A stretch of 64,000 bases of DNA, taken from NCBI RefSeq assembly GCF_015832195.1, contig NW_024037374.1, positions 2,170,001 through 2,234,000 of the forward strand. Reading direction: 5' to 3'. The notes under the pieces were generated by a model. The model saw only the letters and a list, made by a program, of their open reading frames with translations. It ran no database searches and had not been told where the DNA came from. A program made the translations under genes and the position numbers. The DNA is from Motacilla alba alba (Eukaryota > Chordata > Aves > Passeriformes > Motacillidae). Of this stretch, positions 44,241-56,017 are shown piece after piece (position 1 is the stretch's first letter; each line of letters starts with the position of its first letter).

Positions 44241-45767
44241 ATGAGGGCTGAGATTTCTAGAGGGACTGATGAAACCCCTGACCCAGGAGTAGACTCAGGC
44301 ATGGAAAATCCTGAGTGGGGTGGGAAATGGGAGGACATGGGCCAAATCCTGAAGGAATTCTCTGACCCTATAGTGTGGGACTTTCCCCATCAACACATTC
44401 AGGACCCAGCTGAGGTGGGGAAATACCTGAGAGAGAAGTACCAGGATGACCCTAAAGAGAAAAAGATCATTGCAGTGTGCTGGGCCCTGGCATATGCTTA
44501 TCGCACGCTGCTAGATACTGTAGGGCAGCAGACAGAGGCAGGGGGGCAGGGAGATAAATCAACAGCTATCCCAGTCACCCAGGCTGCAGCCAACACCCCA
44601 GGCTCGAAGCCAGCAGCTAAACCAGACAATAAGCCTCAACCAATGGCTGTTGCTACTAGCACTAGAAGTGGAAAGTGCACAGACAAGACCAATCGACCAG
44701 TGGATGATGATGATGATGCAGGAGAAGGACCTTCAACACCTCCTGACATAAAATCAGGAGTCAGAGCAACAGGCGCAAGGTCGGAAGCCAATATTGAGTC
44801 CTTTTCCCTGAAGGACCTCCGTGGCCTAAGGAAGGATTACACCCGACAATCTGATGAATCCATAATTAGCTGGCTAGTCCGTCTTTGGGATGCTGCAGGT
44901 GAGGCTACAATTCTGGATGGCACTGAGGCGAGGCATTTGGGATCCCTGTCACATGATCCTGTCATCGACCAAGGAATGATGAGGGGGGCTGACCCTCACA
45001 GCCTCTGGGCACGGGTCTTGGATAGTGTTGCACAAAGCTACCTGTGTGCAGATGATCTCTATATGCAACAAACCCAGTGGAAGACTATAGAACAAGGGAT
45101 CCAACGCCTGAGAGAAATGGCAGTGGCAGAGATTATCTTCTCAGATGACATAACAACTAGGAATCCAGACTTGGTACCACGCACATCTGTGATGTGGCGA
45201 AAACTCGTACGACTTGGGCCACATGAATATGCTTCTGCTTTGGCCATAATGCAGCGGGATGACAGGGATGAGACCGTGCTTGATATGGCAAGGAAGCTGC
45301 GAGCATATGCAGGTGCTGTACATGGCCCAACACATGCCAGAATCGCAGCGGTGGAGACACGTCTACAGAAGTTGGAGGACAAGATAGAGGAGAATCATAA
45401 GAAGCTCAGAGATGAGATTAAAGAAGACCTTCTCCAAATCTTGGCAGTGCAGATCAGAGGTTCTGGTACCCAGTGCAGATGTTCCCCAGATGGAGAGAGA
45501 AGATACACCCCACGAACTGAGCTGTGGTTCTTCCTGCGTGATTGCGGGGAAAACATGAGGAGATGGGATGGAAGATCTACTGCTGCTCTGGCCCAACGGG
45601 TGCGTGAATTGAAGGAAGACAGGGCTCAGAGAGGAAGTCCCACCAGAAGGAAAGCAGCTCCAGTTGCCCATAGCCGAACTGCCAGATATGATGATGATGA
45701 CATGTCCGATCCCCTTGAAGGAACTTCCAAGACATATACCCAGGGAAAGAAGGACAGCCAGGCTTAG
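44241..45767 (+). CDS. gag: ERV gag-like ORF, 508 codons, open
   Basis: Encodes a putative retroviral structural polyprotein. It starts at ATG 44241 (MRAEIS), the first ATG of the frame, and ends at TAG 45765. The first ~200 residues hold a helical segment (WALAYAYRTLLD) and then a Pro/Ser/Asp-rich linker with a DDDD run. A helical capsid-like region follows (SLKDLRGLRKDY onward), then a charged probable coiled coil (about residues 370-400, LQKLEDKIEENHKKL). The C-terminus is basic with a second DDDD run. No CCHC zinc knuckle is present, unlike most orthoretroviral Gag. Assignment rests on position between primer site and protease and on general form. It is open despite the decay of pol, so it may be younger, recombined or selected. 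Confidence 0.7.
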   Translation: MRAEISRGTDETPDPGVDSGMENPEWGGKWEDMGQILKEFSDPIVWDFPHQHIQDPAEVGKYLREKYQDDPKEKKIIAVCWALAYAYRTLLDTVGQQTEAGGQGDKSTAIPVTQAAANTPGSKPAAKPDNKPQPMAVATSTRSGKCTDKTNRPVDDDDDAGEGPSTPPDIKSGVRATGARSEANIESFSLKDLRGLRKDYTRQSDESIISWLVRLWDAAGEATILDGTEARHLGSLSHDPVIDQGMMRGADPHSLWARVLDSVAQSYLCADDLYMQQTQWKTIEQGIQRLREMAVAEIIFSDDITTRNPDLVPRTSVMWRKLVRLGPHEYASALAIMQRDDRDETVLDMARKLRAYAGAVHGPTHARIAAVETRLQKLEDKIEENHKKLRDEIKEDLLQILAVQIRGSGTQCRCSPDGERRYTPRTELWFFLRDCGENMRRWDGRSTAALAQRVRELKEDRAQRGSPTRRKAAPVAHSRTARYDDDDMSDPLEGTSKTYTQGKKDSQA

Positions 45768-46829
45768 AGGGGCCCTGCCTCTAGCCAGGTAGAGGCTAGG
45801 GAAAATCGTGTTTTCTGCACTGTGTGGATTCGTTGGCCTGGCACATCTGAACCACAGGAGTATAAGGCTTTGGTTGACACTGGTGCCCAGTGCACATTGA
45901 TCCCATCAAGATATGTGGGGACAGAATCCGTTTCTATTGCTGGTGTGACAGGGGGATCACAGGATTTCACTTTGGTGGAAGCTGATGTGAGCCTGACTGG
46001 AAATGAGTGGAAGAAACACCCTATTGTGACTGGCCCAGAGGCCCCATGTATTTTGGGCATAGATTATCTCCAAAGTGGGTATTTCAAAGACCCAAAAGGA
46101 CTCAAGTGGGCATTTGGGATAGCGGCTGTAGCGACAGAGGGTGTCCAGCAATTGAACACCTTGCCTGGACTGTCCGAGAATCCATGTGCAGTAGGACTTC
46201 TAAAGGGAGAAGAGCAACAGGTACCAATTGCCACTTCCACAGTGCATCGTCGACAGTATAGAACCACTGGAGATGCTGTGATTGCCATCCATAAGATGAT
46301 CCGAGAGCTGGAGAGCCAAGGGGTGGTCAGCAAGACCCACTCACCCTTTAATAGCCCTATTTGGCCTGTGCGTAAATCTGAAGGAGAATGGAGATTGACG
46401 GTGGACTACCGTGCATTGAATGAAGTGACTCCACCACTGAGCGCTGCCGTGCCAGACATATTAGAGCTCCACTACGAGCTGGAGTCCAAGGCAGCGAAGT
46501 GGTATGCCACTATCGATATTGCCAATGCATTTTTCTCCATTCCCCTGGCAGCAGAATGCAGGCCTCAGTTTGCCTTCACGTGGAGGGGAGTGCAGTACAC
46601 CTGGAACCGACTGCCCCAGGGGTGGAAGCACAGTCCTACTATCTGCCATGGACTGATCCAGAGTGCACTAGAAAAGGGTGAGGCTTCAGAGCACCTGCAG
46701 TATATGGATGACATCATTGTGTGGGGAACACAGCTGCAGAAGTGTTTGAGAAAGAGAGAAAATCATCCAAATCCTCCTGGGAGCTGGTTTTTCCATCAAA
46801 AAGAGCAAGGTAAACCAACCAGCTTGTGA
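45768..46829 (+). pseudogene. pro-pol: ERV protease and reverse transcriptase (N-terminal part)
   Basis: Continues in the same frame as gag after the TAG at 45765. The aspartic protease has LVDTGA (near 45870) and ILGIDYL (near 46055). The RT begins near 46250 with PFNSPIWPV, LTVDYRALN, YATIDIANAF, RLPQGWKHSPT and the catalytic YMDD at 46701-46712. A frameshift just after (about 46730) ends the frame at 46829. The expected product would copy viral RNA; here it is truncated before the RT thumb. Confidence 0.88.
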
Positions 46830-48949
46830 GATTCAGTTCCGAGGAGTAAAGTGGCAAGATGGATGGCTTCAGATTCCTACGGATGTCATCAACAAGATCA
46901 CAGCAATGTCTCCACCAACCAATAAGAAGGAAACACAAGCTTTCCTAGGTGCCATAGGCTTTTGAAGAATGCACATTCCTGAGTACAGTCTGATCTTGAG
47001 CCCTCTTTGCCTGGTCACCCGTGAGAACAATTTCCACTGGGGCCTGAGCAGCAACAAGCCTTTGCCCAGATTAAGCAGGAGATCACTCATGCAGTAGCCC
47101 TTGGCCCAGTCAGGACAGGACCAGAGGTGAGGAACGTGCTCTACTCTGCAGCTGGGAACCATGGTTTGTCCTGGAGCCTTTGGCAGAAGGTGCCTGGGGA
47201 GACTCGGGGTTGACCACTGGGATTCTGGAGTCAAAGTTACAGAGGGTCTGAGGCCAACTACACCCCAACAGAGAAAGAAATCTTGGATGCCTATGAAGGA
47301 GTTCAAGCCGCCTCAGAGGTGTTTGGTACAGAAGCGCAACTCCTCCTGGCACCCCGACTGCCAGTGCTGGGGTGGATGTTCAAAGGCAAGGTTCCTTCCA
47401 CCCACCATGCCACCAGTGCTACATGGAGCAAGTGGATTGCTCTTATCACACAGCACACCCGTATAGGTAAACTGAATCACTCTGGGATTTTGGAGGTAAT
47501 TACAAATTGGCCCGAAGGTGAAAATTTTGGTGTCACAGATGAAGAACAAGAATCAGTTACACTTGCTGAAGAAGCTCCATCATATAACCAACTGCCCCCA
47601 GAGGAAACATGCTATGCTCTCTTTACTGATGGTTTTTGCTGCATTGTGGGGATGAATCAGAAGTGGAAAGCAGCCGTATGGAGCCCCAGACGACAGGTTG
47701 CACAAGCTATCGAAGGAGAAGGTGGATTGAGCCAACTTGTGGAACTCAAAGCTGTTCAACTGGCCCTGGACATTGCTGAAAGAGAGCAGTGGCCAAAGCT
47801 CTACCTCTGCACTGACTCATGGATAGTAGCCAGTGCTCTGTGGGGATGGCTGGAGAGATGGAAAGAGGCTAACTGGCAGTGTAGAGGAAAGCCAATTTGG
47901 GCTGCTGAAGAGTGGAAAGACATCACTACCAGGGTAGGGAGGCTACCTGCGAGGGTTCACCATGTCCCCAAGAGATATTCCCATGTCCCCAAGAGTAAAG
48001 CCAATGAGGAGCACCAAAACAATGAGCAGATAGACCAGGCTGCAAAGATAGGGGTGTCCAAGATAGACCTAGATTGAGAACACAAGGGAGAGTTATTCCT
48101 AGCTCAATGGGCCCATGATGCCTCAGGTCATCAGGGCAGAGATGCCACCTATAAGTGGGCACAGGACCAAGGGGTGGATTTGACCATGGACAGTATTTCT
48201 CAGGTTATCCATGACTGTGAGACGTGTGCTGCCATCAAGCAGGCCAAGTGAGTGAAGCCCCTATGGTATGGTGGGCGATGGTCCAAGTACAAGTATGGGG
48301 AGGCCTGGCAGATTGACTGCATCCCACTGCCCCAGACACGCCAAGGCAAGCGCTACGTGCTGACCATGGTAGAAGCCACCACGGGATGGTTGGAAACCTA
48401 CCCTGTGCCGCATGCTATGCCCGTAACACCATCCTGGGCCTTGAAAAGCAGGTCCTTTGGAGTCATGGCACCCCTGAGAGGACTGAGTCAGACAATGGGA
48501 CTCATTTCAAGAAAAGCCTTATCAACACCTGGGCTAGGGAACATGGCATTGAGTGGGTGCACCATATCCCCTATCATGCACCCGCTGCAGGCAAAGTAGA
48601 GAGGTACAATGGACTCCTAAAAACCCAGTTGAAAGCCTTGGGTGGGGGATCTTTCAAAAATTGGGAGCAGCATTCAGCAAAGGCCACCTGGTTAGTTAAC
48701 ACCTGAGGTTCCACCAAGCGAGCAGATCCTGCTCAGTCTGAGTGCCTGAATATAACAGATGGGGATAAAGTCCCAGTGGTACATGTCAGAGGTTTGTTGG
48801 GGAAGACAGTGTAGATCAATTCTGCCTTCAGTACAAACAAACCCATTTTTGGGGATGTCTTTGCTCAGGGACCAGGTTGCACATGGTGGATAATGCAGAG
48901 AGATGGAACAACATGATGTGTACCTCAGGGAGATCTGATTGTGGGGTGA
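46830..48949 (+). pseudogene. pol: ERV RT end, RNase H and integrase, broken (copy B)
   Basis: Block B homology to A begins at 46936. The longest open part, 47283-48077, carries RNase H (YALFTDG, LVELKA, CTDSW). The integrase has the HHCC motif (48100-48240), a TGA at 48249, WQIDC near 48307, the same frameshift as copy A near 48420, SDN and GKVE with D,D-35-E spacing, and a C-terminal piece with a TGA that A lacks. Shared lesions predate the A/B duplication; private ones came later. Confidence 0.85.
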
Positions 48950-49300
48950 GGATGATATGCAAATATCATTGCTGGATGTTACTGCCATTGTCTGTACAGT
49001 AAACCATACAGACATGAAATAGAAGGAAATGTGTGAGTGCTGAAGGTCTGAGCAAGTGAAAGATGGAGTTTTCAGTGAGGAAAATGGAAGTGTAGAATCC
49101 TGAAGCTCTGTAGTCTGGGGCCTGGATTCAGTTGTCCAGCATGGGGATGTGACAGGGGCATGATGGGTATTGCTTGTAATTTTTTGGGTGGAGCAGATGG
49201 AAGTTTTTACGTGAATAAAATGCATGATGTATGTGTGTGTAGAGTTAGACTATATATTAGTTTTGGTACTAAGTGGAGGATATGGGGATAAGGGGTGGAA
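48950..49300 (+). other. Pol-to-LTR spacer with polypurine tract, no env
   Basis: About 350 bases without an envelope frame. GGGGATAAGGGGTGGAA abuts the LTR. Confidence 0.7.
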
Positions 49301-49967
49301 TGTCCTAGGGGGACTTTATGATTCTTGTATCCTCAATCATCTGTTCCATTTATGCTGGATATTATATTCTGTGCCTTCACGACTGGTTCTGAGACCGAAG
49401 GTGGGGAGAAGAAGAAGCATGGAGTTTGTTATCAGAGACTGCACTCACTCCTCTAAAAGCAACACTCCTCCACATTCTGCTCCACTGTGTTGTCTGGGCA
49501 CAGACAGGGCAGACCAGAGCCCTCCTTTGCTTTTTAGTTAGTTGAGCTAGCTGAGGCAGAGAAGTTTTCCCTGGACTGTTTTTTTTCTTTCCCTTTTCTT
49601 GGAACTGTTTGAACCTGCTCCGGACTGGGACCTGGGGAGCACCAAGAGCTCACCCTTTGTAGCCTACCAGGGCCTACTCTGGGCAGCAGCCTTTCCCAGC
49701 ACCAAAGGGATTGATAACAGAGTGACCACCCACCGGAGAGACTTTCTGAATTTGTCATCTCTTCAGAGCAGCGAATCAGTTTTGTCATCTGGTATTGTTC
49801 ACGTTTTGTGCTGGAGAATGCTTTGCCTGTTAAATAAACAGGGAATTTTCCACTTCTCTCCGAGGAAATTTTTCCCAAGCCAGTTGGGAAGAGGGGCTGC
49901 ATGGGTTTGCTTTCTGGGGGAACCCCCTTTTGGAGGTTTTCTCTCAAATTTGCCCTAAACCAGGACA
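49301..49967 (+). mobile_element. Provirus 3' LTR, 667 bp
   Basis: TGTCCTAG...CAGGACA; same length as 2341-3007 and far more similar to it than to the 5' LTR of its own provirus. AATAAA near 49835. Confidence 0.88.
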
Positions 49968-49979
49968 AATAACATAATC

Positions 49980-50568
49980 TATTAGTTTAAGGATGCGCTG
50001 TATAGCTCCTAGTAGTGTAATGAATATGGTATCTGTGCATCGCTTATAGAAATAGTGATGTGATGAACATATTGTACTGTAGACCTTAGCAAAACAGAAG
50101 ATGCTAAAAGGCTTTTGTGTAACTAAGAGAACAGTGTGAAGCCATCCAGGGCTTTACAGGTGATAAGACAACAGTGACACAAGACAGAGCATGGAGGAGA
50201 CTGAGGAAGGGCTCGTTAGCTCCTCTTATCAGAGAAGTGTGAAACAACTGGGATGAAACCACGGGAAGGAATAAAATAGATTGACTTGATCCCAGGATGT
50301 CATGCAGATAAGTCAGGGTGTAAAAGCCAAAATCAAAGGAGTCCCTGCAACATCAAAAGCTTTCAAGAATGTTTGAATAATGTAGAAGCTAATGAATATG
50401 CATGTAACCCCAGCAATGTAGCTGTATATAAAGAGCATGATTTTAAGCTACCTGGTGCTCTTTGGCCATTCACCAAAAGCATCCCAGTGCTGATCACTTA
50501 TTTGTCCTTCTTTTATCCTTGATTAAACTTTTAAAAGTTCTAAAGAGTGAACTGTGTTTTTCACAACA
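49980..50568 (+). mobile_element. Putative solo LTR of the second ERV family (copy B)
   Basis: Paralogue of 3020-3608, with TATATAA near 50425 and ATTAAA near 50522, ending CACAACA. Confidence 0.5.
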
Positions 50569-50935
50569 TTGTGGGGCCTCATGAACACTGTGGGCTATTG
50601 TGACTCTGCACGGCCTTGTGGAACCATGGAGACCATGGTGACACCATGGGGCACATGGAACCAAGGCTTCCATTTTGACACTGAAGAGCCTCATGGAACC
50701 AAGGGCCCATTGAGACCCTTTGGAACTAAGGAGATCATTGTTGAGAGTACAGAACCTCAAGGAATCCAAAGTTCATGTGACAGAGCAAGGCCTCATGGAA
50801 GCAAAAAGACCATGATGACCTTCTGGGGCCCCATGGAACCAAATATCCACTGTGACACTACAGAACCTGAAAGAACCGAGAGTCCATGGCAACACAAGAA
50901 GGCCTTGTGGAGCCAAGGAGTCCAAAGGTCTAAAA
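50569..50935 (+). repeat. 37-bp minisatellite array (B)
   Basis: Paralogue of 3609-3975 with the same number of degenerate units. Confidence 0.85.
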
Positions 50936-51380
50936 CATTCCTTGCATATCTCTGCCTTAGGGAACAGGAGCCTGCTTGGTGGCAGCTTGGAATGGCACAC
51001 ACTCAAGGCAGGTCTCTGTTTTCAGTGGGGAGATTCTGGAGTTTTAGATTGTTTCCAAAAAGAAAAAGTAAAAAGGGAAAAAAAACCCCTTTTAGTTGTG
51101 TGCAGCCAGTTCTCCAAGCAAAGCAGGCCCCAGGTGAGTGAGGAGAGACAGGATGGGGTTGGGGAATGTGGAGCAAGGTTGTTCACACTGGGTCAGCGCT
51201 CAAGGCACAGCTTCCCTGACCAGGGCAAACATCCTTAACAGAATCTCTGGATCAATATCAGTCACAGAATGCTGCTATCAGCTCTTCTCTCAAAAGAACA
51301 TTACTAAAATATTCCCTTTAAAATAGGAATGCATCTTTGATAGAACCTCTGTGAAATATTTCTCCATAACTGCAGCAGGA
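50936..51380. other. Unclassified spacer (B)
   Basis: Paralogue of 3976-4420; no gene seen. Confidence 0.5.
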
Positions 51381-52245
51381 AATCTTCCTGATGAACTGCC
51401 CCAGACCAGAGGGAAATCAAGGCAGGGCCATGGTTTGTCAGGACTTGCTTGATCCTAATGAGCCCCGTTGTGCATTTGGAGCTGAGCTCTGGAACGCCAG
51501 GGCCTGAGAGGAGATTGCACAAACCTTTCCAGGAGTCAAAATCACAAGAAACACCAGAAGTGTCTTGAGGCATGCATGGGTACCACTGAGGTCCATCCCC
51601 AACACAGGCTCCTCATGGACTCTTTGGAGGACAGAACTGGAGGCCAGGATGACACAAAACCTTTTTAGAGACTGAGTGTGGGAAGGAAATTCAAAAGTAC
51701 CTTAAAAACCTTGAGTATCTCAAAGTATTAATGAGCCCCATTGAGTGTCAGTACAAAGCTCTCAAGGGACTCGTTAAAGCAGATAATTGGGGCCATGAAT
51801 GCACAAACCTCTCTCAGAGTCTGTACCAGAAGGGAAACACCAAGTACCTTAAAATAACTGAAGTGCCTTGAAGTAATAATGAGCCCCACTGAGTGTCATT
51901 ACTGATAAAGGCTCTCAAGGGATTTAATAAAGCAGATAATTGGAGGCTGTGACTGCACAATCTTTCTCATACAGTCTGTATCAAAAGGCAAACACCAAGT
52001 AGCTAAAAAGCAGAAGTACTCTGAAGTATTAATGAGCCCCACTGAGTGTTGTTACTGACAAAGCCTCTCCAGGGACTAATTACAGCAGATAATTGGAGGT
52101 CATCATTACAGAAACCTCTCAGAGACTCCAAGGCAAAAGCCAAACCCAAAGTCCTTTGAAAAGCCTGCAGTCCCTGGGAGCATTGAGGAGCCCCCAGGGC
52201 CATTTGCTGACCAAGGCTCCCCAGGGACTCCTTCCAGCAGATCCT
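51381..52245 (+). repeat. ~150-bp tandem repeats (B)
   Basis: Paralogue of 4421-5290, about six units with the same anchors. Confidence 0.8.
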
Positions 52246-52963
52246 TGAGGCCACTGGCATGTGGGCTAGGGGGGGATGCTGAGGGCAGGACAAGGGGCTG
52301 CCAGTGCCCAGCCTGGCTGGGGCTGTGCCAGGAGGCCCCAGTGCCTCAGGACAAGGTGTCTCCTGCCAGCCCTTGGTGGCACAGAGCCTGCTGTGCCCCA
52401 GGGCACCAAGCCTTGGCTTCTCTTTGTCCCCACCTGTCATCACTGCCTGCAGTTCTCTGCTCTGCCTGGGGCCTGGGGACGCTTTCTCAGTCGTGTCCCT
52501 CCCTGGGACCCATTAAAAGTCCCAGAAACTTTGAAGTGTGATTCTGACTTGGAGTTCTGGAGAGGTTTCTTCAGCTGCCTCTCAGGGACTGATGTTCAGG
52601 GCGTGAGCACAAAGCCCCAGAGGGTCATTAAAGTCCTTGTGCTGTGGCTGTGCTGCTGAGCTGGGCTGGGCTGCTGGCACAGAGGCAGCTGCTGGTAACC
52701 AAGAAGAGCTTGAAAAGCACATTTCTCTTGCTGAGCAGCTCTTCTGCCAGCCCTGCAGGGCTGGGGCACTGCCTGCAGCCAGCCCGGGCACAGCCCAGAG
52801 GCACAGAGAGCTTCAATCGGTCAGGGCTGGGAAGGTGCTGAGAAGTGCCTGGGGCAGAATCCCTGCCAGCCCTTGGCACAGGAACCTCTGGCTGCAGGAC
52901 AATGCAGCTGCAGCTCCTGCAGTGATCTCCTACAGCTGGAACATCCCAATGCCTACAGACTCT
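52246..52963 (+). promoter_or_regulatory. Conserved receptor 5' flank and noncoding exon (B)
   Basis: As in A and C; donor TCT|GTGAGT at 52964. Confidence 0.55.
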
Positions 52964-53763
52964 GTGAGTACATTCTCTGATTGTCTCTTGTGCAGAGCAG
53001 CCAGGGGTGCCCAGGGCTGTCCTGCAGAGCAGGCTCCTGCAGCCCAGGGCGCTGTGCTGGGGCAGGGACTCTGCTGCCTGCCAGGGACAGCTCTCAGCCA
53101 GCCCTGGCAGCTGCTCCCAGCACTGGGGGACAAGATCTGGGTGGAAGGAGACAGCTGGTAAGGCTTGGAAGTGTTGTCGTTGTGTGGTGAGGATGCTGCA
53201 TTGTTCAGGACTGCTCCCAGCATGGCATTTAACTGCAGAACATCTCCAAGTAGGTTATAAAGGGAGCAGAGCAAGTCAGGGGCTACATAAAAGTGGAAAT
53301 CCTGTTTTTTTAATCTACTGCTCTGGGTTGCCTGGATGGGAAATTGCTCAGAGATATTCACCTTTCAGTTCAGGTGGAAAAAAAACCCATTTTTTTCTCA
53401 TATCTGAATAAACCTGGAAGTGAAAGAAGTTAGCACAGGGTCTCTTAGAGGCAGCATCAGTGTCACTTTTCCAGTCTCCTCAGGGTTGCTCTGACAGTGC
53501 CATCACAGCCTGCAGAGACAGAGCTGCCCTTGGGCAATGCCTGAGCTGGGAGGGGTCTGCAGGGCAGAGCTGAGCCCCCAGGGCTGGGCTGGGCTCTGGC
53601 AGCACTGGCAGGGCACAGCCCTGGGCACAGGGAAGCAGCTGCTGGCAGGGACAGCTCCAGGCAGCAGAGCCCGGGGCAGGCAGTGGGGGGAAAGTGACCC
53701 AGACTGTGCTGGGATATTTAAAGTCCTCTCCAAACCCAACTGTTTCATGATTACTTTTCACAG
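52964..53763 (+). other. Predicted 5' UTR intron (B), 800 bp
   Basis: Similar to the A intron throughout. The acceptor TTTTCACAG ends at 53763, followed by a 23-nt leader. Confidence 0.6.
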
Positions 53764-53786
53764 ATCCCCATACCAAGGAACTGCAA

Positions 53787-54725
53787 ATGTCCAACAGCAG
53801 CTCCATCAGCCACTTCCTCCTGCTGGCATTGGCAGACACGCGGCAGCTGCAGCTGCTGCACTTCTGCCTCTTGCTGGGCATCTCCCTGGCTGCCCTCCTG
53901 GGCAACGGCCTCATCATCAGCGCCGTAGCCTGCGGCCAGCACCTGCACACGCCCATGTTCTTCTTCCTGCTCAACCTGGCCCTCACTGACCTGGGCTCCA
54001 TCTGCACCACTGTCCCCAAAGCCCCCAAATACACAATTCCCTCTGGGGCACCAGGAACATCTCCTACAAAGGATGTGCTGCTCAGCTCTTTTTTTTTCTG
54101 TTCTTCATCTCAACAGAGCTTTCCATCCTGACCATCATGTGCTACGACCGCTACGTGTCCATCTGCAAACCCCTGCACTACGGGACCCTCCTGGTCAGCA
54201 GAGCTTGTGCCCACATGGCAGCAGCTGCCTGGGCCACTGCCTTTCTCTATTCACTGCTGCACATGGCCAATACATTTTCCCTGCCCCTGTGCCATGGCAA
54301 TGCCCTGGGCCAGTTCTTCTGTGAAATCCCACAGATCCTCAAGCTCTCCTGCTCCAAATCCTACCTCAGGGAACTGGGCCTTCTTGCTGTTGGTGCCTGT
54401 TTGATAATTAGTTGTTTTGTGTTCATTGTTTACTCCTATGTGCAGATCTTCAGGGCTGTGCTGAGGATCCCCTCGGAGCAGGGACGCCACAAAGCCTTTT
54501 CCACCCTGCCTCCCTCACCTGGCTGTGGTCTCTCTGTTCCTCAGCAGTGGCATGTTTGCCTACCTGAAGCCCCCCTCCATGTCCTCCCCATCCCTGGATC
54601 TGGCCCTATCAGTTCTGTACTTGGTGGTGCCTCCAGCCCTGAACCCCCTCATCTACAGCCTGAGGAACCAGGAGCTCAAGGCTGCAGTGTGGAGACTGAT
54701 GACTGGATGCTTTCAGGAACATTAA
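53787..54725 (+). pseudogene. Olfactory receptor, OR14-like, frameshifted
   Basis: Same N-terminus and ATG context as the receptors at 6803 and 23992. At about 54020 a net 5-base insertion (near AAAGCCCCCAAATACAC) breaks the frame after about 78 residues. A second +1 at about 54505 (in TTTTCCACCCTGCC) restores the original frame for the tail, which ends at TAA 54723. The middle, read in its own frame, keeps MCYDRYVSICKPLHY, and the tail keeps PALNPLIYSLRN. Because the frame between the two indels is wrong, no full receptor can be made. Its sequence between indels is otherwise close to A, so inactivation looks recent. Confidence 0.9.
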
Positions 54726-56017
54726 ACTGCTGGCCAGTTTCTGCCAATCACTTGTAATAAAAGCCATCTTTGATACTTCTTGTTGGTTTCATTTTGGAGG
54801 TTCTTTTTCTTTATTTTACCTTTTCAGTGTTGTCTACAAAGAAATATCAGTGTTTATCCCATTTCTCATTTTATTTCTCCCTACCTTCCCTGTGGCCACA
54901 GACTGTGTCAATGAGGGGCTGTACTCTAAGTGGCTTTAATGGAACTAAAGGATATCCCAGCAAAGTTTTCTGCAGAGATGCCCTTTTGTTCCCTCCTCTG
55001 GAGCTGCAGCAGCAATGTCTGTGTGCAGAGCTGGGGGCAGATCAGTGCTGGCCCAGCAGCTGTGCCCAGCAGCAGCAGCAGCACTTGGTGTTGCCAGTGC
55101 TGCTGCCGTGGCCCTGCCCCGCTGCCCCGGTGGCCCTGGTGTTGCTGTAGGACCTGAGTGCTCTCGGGGCCGGGCACAGTGCTGGGGGTGGCAGTGCCGG
55201 GGCTGCAGCAGGGACAGGCCATGGGCACTGCTGGGGCAGCGCTGACGCCTCAGGCCAGGGCCTGGGGGCTCCAGCCTCCTTGCCCAGGCTCTCTCAAGAA
55301 CACAGCCAGGCCAATGCTCAGCACACAAAACCCCCGTGAGCAGCCCCAGGGTGGCCGTGGGCAGTCTGGGGGCAAACAGCATGGCTGGGGCTCTGCAAGG
55401 GCCCTGGGGCACACGGGAAGGAGCAGCAGAGCAGGGGCTGATCCATCCCCAGTGCGCTGCACAGCCCAGGGCAGCGTCCCAGAGCGTCCTCATGGAGCTG
55501 CCAACACCATCCCCCCTCTGCAGCCCTGGCCTCTCCCCCAGCTCACACAGGTGCCCCATCCTTGCAGGCACAGACACGGCAGCCCTGGCTCAGGAGCCCC
55601 TGTTTGCATTGCACAGAGCAGGCGGGAGCACCCCCATGCTGTTGCTGTGGGGACATGAAGCTGAGGGAGCACAAATGCCATCAGCCCCTGGGGCCAGCAA
55701 GGGCTGGGGGACGCCAGGGAAACCATTCAGCTTTGTGCTGGCCTCTGCAGTCAGCCAAAAAGTTTGTTGCCATCAGCTGGGAGTTTCCTGTGCCACTGCA
55801 GACGCTGTTGTTCAGAGCCAGGGCTGCCTGGCAGCCACCCCCAAACTGCCCTGAGCATTTCCTTGGCTTCACCTTTGCTTTCTTTACTCTTCCCTTGTAC
55901 AAATTACTTCCTATTCACCACCTCTGTTCCCTGCCCTGCAAACAGCCCATCCCTGTTTGCCCTTTCCTCTCTGGCCTCATTCCCCATTGCAGTTCCTGAC
56001 TTGGCACCATAGGAACT
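54726..56017. other. Receptor B 3' flank
   Basis: AATAAA at 54756 is the likely former poly(A) signal. The remainder matches 24950-26200, including the CAG run, and has no gene. Confidence 0.5.

Larger units (their letters stand above)
42953..49967 (+). mobile_element. Full-length env-less endogenous retrovirus (apparent chimera)
   Basis: Order: 5' LTR, primer binding site, leader, gag, in-frame stop, protease-RT, broken RNase H-integrase, polypurine tract, 3' LTR. There is no env and no zinc knuckle in gag. The two LTRs differ in length (725 and 667 bp) and strongly in sequence, and the flanks do not form a target-site duplication. The pol motifs suggest an ERVL-like (class III) element, whereas the primer site is of the lysine type more usual in class II, so classification stays open. 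Confidence 0.85.
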
